A stretch of 35,077 bases of DNA from Candidatus Zipacnadia bacterium (lineage in GTDB: Bacteria; Armatimonadota; Zipacnadia; Zipacnadales; UBA5352): NCBI GenBank assembly GCA_029821265.1, contig JALGTR010000010.1, positions 1-35,077 on the forward strand, in the 5' to 3' direction. The notes beneath the pieces are model-generated. The model was not told the origin of the DNA. It did no database searches and worked only from the letters and a program-made list of their open reading frames with translations. Every line of letters starts with the position of its first letter. Position 1 is the stretch's first letter. Of this stretch, positions 31,386-35,077 are shown piece after piece. The position numbers and the translations under genes are program-made.

Positions 31386-31402
31386 TGGAGTACAATAGTC
31401 CA
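31386..31402. promoter_or_regulatory. Probable Rrf2 operator overlapping the -10
   Basis: TGGACTATTGTACTCCA, read on the minus strand, is an imperfect 17-base palindrome (TGGA...TCCA with inner TA...TA). It covers the -10 and start region, and resembles sites bound by IscR/NsrR-type Rrf2 proteins. Repression by steric block is expected. The binding protein is inferred to be the adjacent regulator. Confidence 0.6.
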
Positions 31403-31420
31403 ATTTATTGCCCCTGTCAA
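31392..31420 (-). promoter_or_regulatory. Promoter of the rrf2 - ferredoxin - CODH-like operon
   Basis: On the minus strand a perfect -35 TTGACA (31420-31415) is separated by 17 bases from TATTGT (31397-31392). Transcription should begin near 31385, only a few bases ahead of the first in-frame ATG, giving a very short leader. This is the best sigma-70 match in the window. Confidence 0.75.
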
Positions 31421-31508
31421 CCCCCAGTGTGAGGTTTTTCAGATCCCCCTGTGCTCCCCCCGCCCTGCGAGCGGCGATCACCGCATCACCGTCTGCGCTT
31501 TGCCACCG

Positions 31509-31537
31509 TTGCCGCCGTCGCCGCCGTGTGGTATAAG
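31509..31537 (+). promoter_or_regulatory. Candidate promoter of the GT4-like gene
   Basis: TTGCCG (31509-31514) and TATAAG (31532-31537) are spaced by 17 bases and would start transcription near 31544, leaving a leader of about 38 bases before ATG 31582. The -10 matches five of six consensus bases, the -35 four. Confidence 0.5.
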
Positions 31538-31581
31538 GTACTCCCGACGACATCATCGATTCCCCGACACAGGACGCCACG

Positions 31582-32832
31582 ATGAGCGACACGGACCGAC
31601 ACGAGATCATCCAGGTCATCGGCAATCCCTCACCTCCGGCCGAGGAGGAGATCGCCGCGCTCGCGATGGTCTTTCGCCAGTGGGCGTGGGACGTCCGGGT
31701 GCTCGCTCCGATGACCCGCCCGTTGCGCCGCCAGCTTGCCGCCGCCCGCGTGCACGCCCAGGAGGCCCCCGAGCAGTCCGGGGAGTCGATCATCGCCCGC
31801 TGGCACAACGCCCGCTCTCTTGCCGATTCCCTCGCCGCCGCCCGGCCGGTCCTGATCCACGCCCACGACTTCAGGGCAGGTCTCGGCGCACTTGTGAACC
31901 GCTCGGCCGTCGGTGAGGAGGTCCCGGTCGTCCTCTCGCCGCATTTCCGTCCTGGGCGTATCATCGAGGACCCCCGCGCCGGCCTGCGCAGACGCGGCTA
32001 CCGCTGGGTGCTGTCCCGCGCCGACGCGATCGTTGTCGAGACCGAGACCCAGCGCGCCCAGCTCGCGCAGATCGACCCCCGCGCCGCCGAGAGGGCCGAG
32101 ATCGTGCCCTACGGCATCTCTGCCGGCCGCCCGGAGGAGACCCTCGACCTCGGCCGCCGCAGGCAGATCCTCGGCATCACGCCGTCAGCGGCCGTCGTCG
32201 GCTGTGTCGTGGATTCGATGCACGTCGATGAGGTCCGGCTCTTCCTCGATGCCGCCGCTGAGGTCTGTATGCAGTACCCCAGCCTCGAGTTCGCGCTCCT
32301 CGGCTCTGATGTCGATCGCGCTCGCTACCACAATCTCGCCCACGAACGCGGCTTGATGGGCGCCACCGTCTTCGTCGATCCCGGCGAGCGCTTCATCCGC
32401 GCGTTATCGTCGCTCAACGTCCTCGTCACGCCCCAGCGCGGCTGGCCGACGGGGATGCTCGCGCTCCAGGCGCTCAAGGAAAACGTCGGCGTCGTCGGCT
32501 TCGAGGGCAGCGAGCTTCAGGAGATCCTGGCCGATGCCCCTCGCGTTGCCCTCGCCGAGCCAGGGAGCGTCTCCTCCCTCGCCTCCGCGATCATCCGACG
32601 CCTGCACGAGGCGGCCGAGCAGATGGCCCCGGATGTTCAGGAGCCCGAGGCGGCCGCCGTCTCACCATTCCTCGTATCCCGCGAATCCTACGATCTCGGC
32701 GAAGCCTGGGACAGGCCCGGCCGCACCTCAGAGAAGAGACGCAAGCCCCATGATCCCACACGCGAGTTCAGCGCGACGCGCGCGGCTCGCGCCCTTATCT
32801 CGGTATACGATCGCCTGCTCGGGAACGGCTGA
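31582..32832 (+). CDS. GT4-like (GT-B) glycosyltransferase with degenerate catalytic motif
   Basis: A 416-residue GT-B protein. The N-terminal Rossmann domain has IIQVIGNPSPPAEEEIAALA, VLIHAHDFRAGLGALV and ADAIVVETETQRAQL; the nucleotide-binding domain starts after VPYGISAGRP and has LEFALLGSDVDRARY and TVFVDPGERF. The usual E-x7-E motif that binds the donor sugar phosphate reads GMLALQALKENVGVVGF, so the Glu normally found in the helix is Gln/Ala here. Activity may be altered or the donor unusual. The C-terminal ~80 residues are charged and probably disordered. It has its own promoter and is divergent from the Rrf2 operon, and is followed by a minus-strand terminator. The substrate cannot be told; it could serve exopolysaccharide or protein glycosylation. 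Confidence 0.7.
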   Translation: MSDTDRHEIIQVIGNPSPPAEEEIAALAMVFRQWAWDVRVLAPMTRPLRRQLAAARVHAQEAPEQSGESIIARWHNARSLADSLAAARPVLIHAHDFRAGLGALVNRSAVGEEVPVVLSPHFRPGRIIEDPRAGLRRRGYRWVLSRADAIVVETETQRAQLAQIDPRAAERAEIVPYGISAGRPEETLDLGRRRQILGITPSAAVVGCVVDSMHVDEVRLFLDAAAEVCMQYPSLEFALLGSDVDRARYHNLAHERGLMGATVFVDPGERFIRALSSLNVLVTPQRGWPTGMLALQALKENVGVVGFEGSELQEILADAPRVALAEPGSVSSLASAIIRRLHEAAEQMAPDVQEPEAAAVSPFLVSRESYDLGEAWDRPGRTSEKRRKPHDPTREFSATRAARALISVYDRLLGNG

Positions 32833-32862
32833 TCCGTCGCCAGGTCAGGGGGAATGGTCCTC

Positions 32863-32898
32863 ACAAAAAGAAAGAGGCGCCCCTCAGAGGGGCGCCTC
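32863..32898 (-). terminator. Intrinsic terminator of the secreted-protein gene
   Basis: GAGGCGCCCC (32874-32883) and GGGGCGCCTC (32889-32898) form a perfect 10-bp stem with a TCAGA loop. On the minus strand it is followed at once by TTTCTTTTTGTG, a classical U-rich tract, 23 bases after the stop codon. It lies 30 bases after the stop of the plus-strand GT4-like gene as well, but lacks a T-run on that strand. Confidence 0.9.
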
Positions 32899-32921
32899 AG
32901 TGTCACTCGCTTCAGTTCAGC

Positions 32922-33413
32922 TTACTCCGCGTCCGCGACCTTCGGCCACGGTGCAACGCGCTCCAGGCAGCACGAAACGCCGGCCGCCCACTCACGCGCC
33001 AGCTCCTCCATCGATGCGGCGCCGGCCGCAGCAACGTCATTCGGATACACCGTGATCAGCCGGACGTTGCCCACGTAGATGGTCGGCTTGCCCCGAATGT
33101 GGTCGATATGCACAGAGGCCGGATCCACCCGGCCATACGAGATGATGTGGATGATCCGCGCGTATACGATACGTGCCCGCTCGGCGGCGCTGAAGCCCGC
33201 TGCGGATGCGCGAATCTTGAAGAACGTCTCACCGTTGATGCCGATGTCGAAGTAGCTCGGGTGCGCCTCCGCATTCGTCACAGGCTTCTCTTCCTCGCCT
33301 GCGAGGATCTTCACCTCGTCTTCCGGCTGCGCCATCGCCGCCGGTGCGATCACCATCGAGCACACCGCCAGCGCCCCGAGCGCCAGCAGCATCAAACTTA
33401 CGCGTCGACTCAT
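32922..33413 (-). CDS. Small secreted protein resembling the N-terminal extracytoplasmic domain of some MscS channels
   Basis: A 163-residue protein starting at ATG 33413 behind GGGAGGCG. Residues 1-28 form a Sec signal peptide (basic MSRR, hydrophobic LMLLALGALAVCSMVIAP, cleavage near AMA-QP). The mature part reads FDIGINGETFFKIRASAAGF, then SAAERARIVYARI, and TIYVGNVRLITVYPNDVAAA. This 'strand - Arg helix - strand' pattern is like the domain in front of certain cyanobacterial and planctomycete-type mechanosensitive channels, but here no channel follows. A vicinal CysCys near the C-terminus might form a disulfide. The likely place is periplasm or cell surface. No operon partner is visible; the next gene upstream is uppS with a 47-base gap. 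Function unknown. Confidence 0.7.
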   Translation of the reverse strand: MSRRVSLMLLALGALAVCSMVIAPAAMAQPEDEVKILAGEEEKPVTNAEAHPSYFDIGINGETFFKIRASAAGFSAAERARIVYARIIHIISYGRVDPASVHIDHIRGKPTIYVGNVRLITVYPNDVAAAGAASMEELAREWAAGVSCCLERVAPWPKVADAE

Positions 33414-33460
33414 CCTCTTCGCCTCCCGCCTTCTCTTTGCAGCATGGCCTTCACGGTCTG

Positions 33461-34186
33461 TTATTCCTCAAGCGCCAGCCCTCCGAAACGTCGCTGACGC
33501 CTGCGGTAGTCCTCGATCGCCGCGTCCAGATGCTCCGGCTGGAAGTCCGGCCAGTAATCCTCCATCACGTAAAACTCCGCATACGCAATCTGCCAGAGCA
33601 GGAAGTTGCTCACACGCAGATCGCCGCCGGGCCGGATCAGCAGGTCCACCGGAGGCAGCTCCGGCACATAAAGATGCCTGCCAAACTCCTGCTCATCGAT
33701 GTCATCAACCGACAGCTCTCCGGCCTGCACCTTCTTCGCAATGCTCTTCGCCGCGTCAACGATCTCCACCTGCCCGCCGTAGTTCACGCACAGGTTCAGA
33801 TACATCCCGTCGTTCTCCGCGGTGGCCTCCTCGGCCGTCCTCAGCGCCCGCTGCAGCGGCTCGGGAAGCTCCGTTCGGCGCCCCGACACGCGCAACTGCA
33901 CATTCCCTGACGTCAGCTCAGCCAGCTCAGCCACCAACGCCGTCTCGATCAGCTCCATCAGCGCCGAGACCTCCGAATCCGGCCGCGCCCAATTCTCGGT
34001 GCTGAAGGCGTACAGTGACACCGCCTCGATCCCGCGATCATCGGCCGCCCGCATGAACCGACGCGCCGCGTAGCGTCCCTGTCGGTGACCCTCCGTCCGA
34101 TCCAGCCCGCGCTCTACCGCCCAGCGGCCGTTCCCGTCCATGATCACCGCGACGTGCCGCGGCATGATTTCGTTTTCGCCAGTCAT
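33461..34186 (-). CDS. uppS: Undecaprenyl diphosphate synthase (cis-prenyltransferase)
   Basis: A protein of about 241 residues that condenses farnesyl diphosphate with eight isopentenyl diphosphates to give the C55 lipid carrier of peptidoglycan and other wall glycans, at the cytoplasmic membrane face. Signature blocks are all present: HVAVIMDGNGRWA with catalytic Asp17, EGHRQGRYAARR, LYAFSTENWARP and LLIRPGGDLRVSNFLLWQ. Two starts are possible, ATG 34192 and ATG 34186; the second has GGAG at 8 bases and is preferred. In many bacteria frr - uppS - cdsA form one operon. Here a PASTA protein lies between frr and uppS and no cdsA follows. Identification is certain. Confidence 0.97.
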   Translation of the reverse strand: MTGENEIMPRHVAVIMDGNGRWAVERGLDRTEGHRQGRYAARRFMRAADDRGIEAVSLYAFSTENWARPDSEVSALMELIETALVAELAELTSGNVQLRVSGRRTELPEPLQRALRTAEEATAENDGMYLNLCVNYGGQVEIVDAAKSIAKKVQAGELSVDDIDEQEFGRHLYVPELPPVDLLIRPGGDLRVSNFLLWQIAYAEFYVMEDYWPDFQPEHLDAAIEDYRRRQRRFGGLALEE

Positions 34187-34214
34187 CTCCATCGCTCCAT
34201 CGCCACAATCACAA

Positions 34215-34243
34215 ACGGCCTGGGACCGTCAGCCCCAGGCCGT
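34215..34243 (-). terminator. Hairpin between PASTA gene and uppS
   Basis: ACGGCCTGGG (34215-34224) pairs perfectly with CCCAGGCCGT (34234-34243) with a 9-base loop, and is followed on the transcript strand by TTTGTGATTG. It lies 34 bases after the PASTA-protein stop and about 30 before uppS. It may attenuate uppS or end the frr transcript, but the U-tract is short. Confidence 0.55.
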
Positions 34244-34276
34244 CATTGCCGTTGCGGGCCTCCGATCGTCCGGTGC

Positions 34277-34516
34277 TTACCGCTGCTCGCAGGCCACTTC
34301 TCTCTCCGTCGGCGCCTTCCATTCCCCGGCCACAACCAGCGCCGCAGTTCCATCCTCGTTCGTCCGCTGCCGAACCACGAAGACGCGCTGGCCCTCACAT
34401 CCCTCCGCCACCGGGCCAATGCGCTTCGTCTCGCCCACCTCGATCCCGGCCTCCGCCAGAAGCTGGCGGGCACGCTCGAGCGGGTACCCCGTAACATCCA
34501 CCCCGTTGGCGCTCAT
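34277..34516 (-). CDS. Single-PASTA-domain small protein
   Basis: A 79-residue protein consisting of one PASTA-like domain (strand-helix-strand: VTGYPLERARQLLAEAGIEV, then VFVVRQRTNEDGTAALVVAG). PASTA domains normally sit in repeats outside the membrane on Ser/Thr kinases or penicillin-binding proteins, where they bind peptidoglycan fragments. Here the domain stands alone, without signal peptide or membrane anchor, so it is probably cytoplasmic and may bind a different partner. The ATG overlaps the frr stop (ATGA) with GGAGGT just upstream, so it is translationally coupled to ribosome recycling factor. I see no conserved catalytic residues. The role is unknown. Confidence 0.75.
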   Translation of the reverse strand: MSANGVDVTGYPLERARQLLAEAGIEVGETKRIGPVAEGCEGQRVFVVRQRTNEDGTAALVVAGEWKAPTEREVACEQR

Positions 34517-35067
34517 ACCTCCATGATCTCTTCGATCTTCTGCTCGCCGATCTCGTCGATCGCCGCGATATACGTGTCCGTCAGCTCCTGGACCTCTTCC
34601 TTGCCGACGCGGACCTCGTCCTCGGACAGCCCTTCGGCCTTCTCCATCTTGTCGATCCCATCGTTCGCCGCGCGGCGGATATTCCGAATCGCCACCCGAC
34701 CCTCCTCGAGCCGCTTGCGCACCTGCCTCGACAGCTCCTCGCGTCGCTCCTCCGTCAGCGACGGGATCTCCAGCCGAATGACCTTCCCATCGTTGGTCGG
34801 CATCAGACCGATCTCCGAGGTCATAATCGCCTTCTCGATCGCCGAGAGCGCGTTCTGATCATACGGCGTGATCGCCAGCAGCCGCGTATCAACCACCTGA
34901 ATCGACGCGATCTGCTTCAGCGGCACTCTCGTCCCGTAGTACTCGACCTCCAGGTCCTCCACCATTGCCGGCGCGGCCCGCCCCGTCCGAAACGCAGCGA
35001 TCTCCTTCTTAACGATCGCAACCGTTTTCTCCCTCTCTGCCTTCGCGTTCGCAATCAACCGGTCCAT
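34513..35067 (-). CDS. frr: Ribosome recycling factor
   Basis: A 184-residue protein of normal length that, with EF-G, splits the post-termination ribosome. Signature stretches include FRTGRAAPAMVEDLEVEYYG near the N-terminus, VPLKQIASIQVVD, ITPYDQNALSAIEKAI, PSLTEERREELSRQV and RNIRRAANDGIDKMEK. The coiled-coil and beta-sandwich halves are both complete. ATG 35067 has AGGGA about 5 bases upstream, just inside the window edge. It overlaps the next gene by four bases. In most bacteria pyrH and tsf precede it; that part lies outside the window. Identification is certain. Confidence 0.98.
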   Translation of the reverse strand: MDRLIANAKAEREKTVAIVKKEIAAFRTGRAAPAMVEDLEVEYYGTRVPLKQIASIQVVDTRLLAITPYDQNALSAIEKAIMTSEIGLMPTNDGKVIRLEIPSLTEERREELSRQVRKRLEEGRVAIRNIRRAANDGIDKMEKAEGLSEDEVRVGKEEVQELTDTYIAAIDEIGEQKIEEIMEV

Positions 35068-35077
35068 GGCTATCCCT

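Noticed and set aside
1-35077. tRNA, rRNA, CRISPR array, insertion sequence
   Set aside because: I saw no tRNA cloverleaf sequences in the gaps, no regular direct-repeat array and no transposase frame; intergenic space is small and accounted for by promoters and hairpins.

Overview
This GC-rich bacterial window has two parts. From 253 to 21398 there is one uninterrupted minus-strand module of virion-structure and lysis genes. From about 21760 to the right edge there are ordinary chromosomal genes. The left edge (1-82) is the start of ribosomal protein L34 (rpmH), so the phage-like module lies between housekeeping genes. The host looks like a diderm with anaerobic or microaerobic capacity: two heptosyltransferase-like (GT9) genes, a Ni-CODH-family protein with a ferredoxin, and an Fe-S-type Rrf2 regulator. 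I cannot fix the phylum. Several architectures (secreted-type lectin and glycosidase-associated domains, a Cys-rich GT9 N-terminus, copper-amine-oxidase-N-like domains) recall Armatimonadota or Planctomycetota-type genomes, but that is inference.

The phage-like module reads right to left: terminase large subunit, portal, protease fused to a scaffold-like coiled coil, major capsid protein, a very large lectin/glycosidase-like protein, head-tail adaptor, head closure protein, tail terminator candidate, tail tube protein, two tail-chaperone-slot proteins, a 1060-residue adhesin-like protein, a small BNR-repeat protein, baseplate-hub-like protein, small structural proteins, membrane proteins, LLH-type holin and an amidase endolysin. 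I see no integrase, repressor, replication gene, small terminase, recognisable tape measure or attachment repeat. All frames are intact and co-directional, with short gaps or overlaps. It could be a domesticated phage, such as a gene-transfer-agent-like or tailocin-like particle, or a prophage stripped of its early region. Many gaps carry strong GC-rich hairpins.

The chromosomal part holds a GT-C-type membrane protein, a sugar-phosphate isomerase, a divergent pair of GT9 glycosyltransferases (one with a changed catalytic Asp), an M14 carboxypeptidase, and an operon Rrf2 regulator - ferredoxin - CODH-like enzyme. These are followed by a GT4-like glycosyltransferase, a small secreted protein, and frr - PASTA protein - uppS.

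The most unusual single gene is the CODH-like protein. It keeps the CODH scaffold, but the cysteine that should hold the unique iron of the C-cluster aligns with a glutamate, as in hybrid-cluster proteins, and its D-cluster motif is CxxC. Its likely redox/NO-type regulator suggests a role other than plain CO oxidation.
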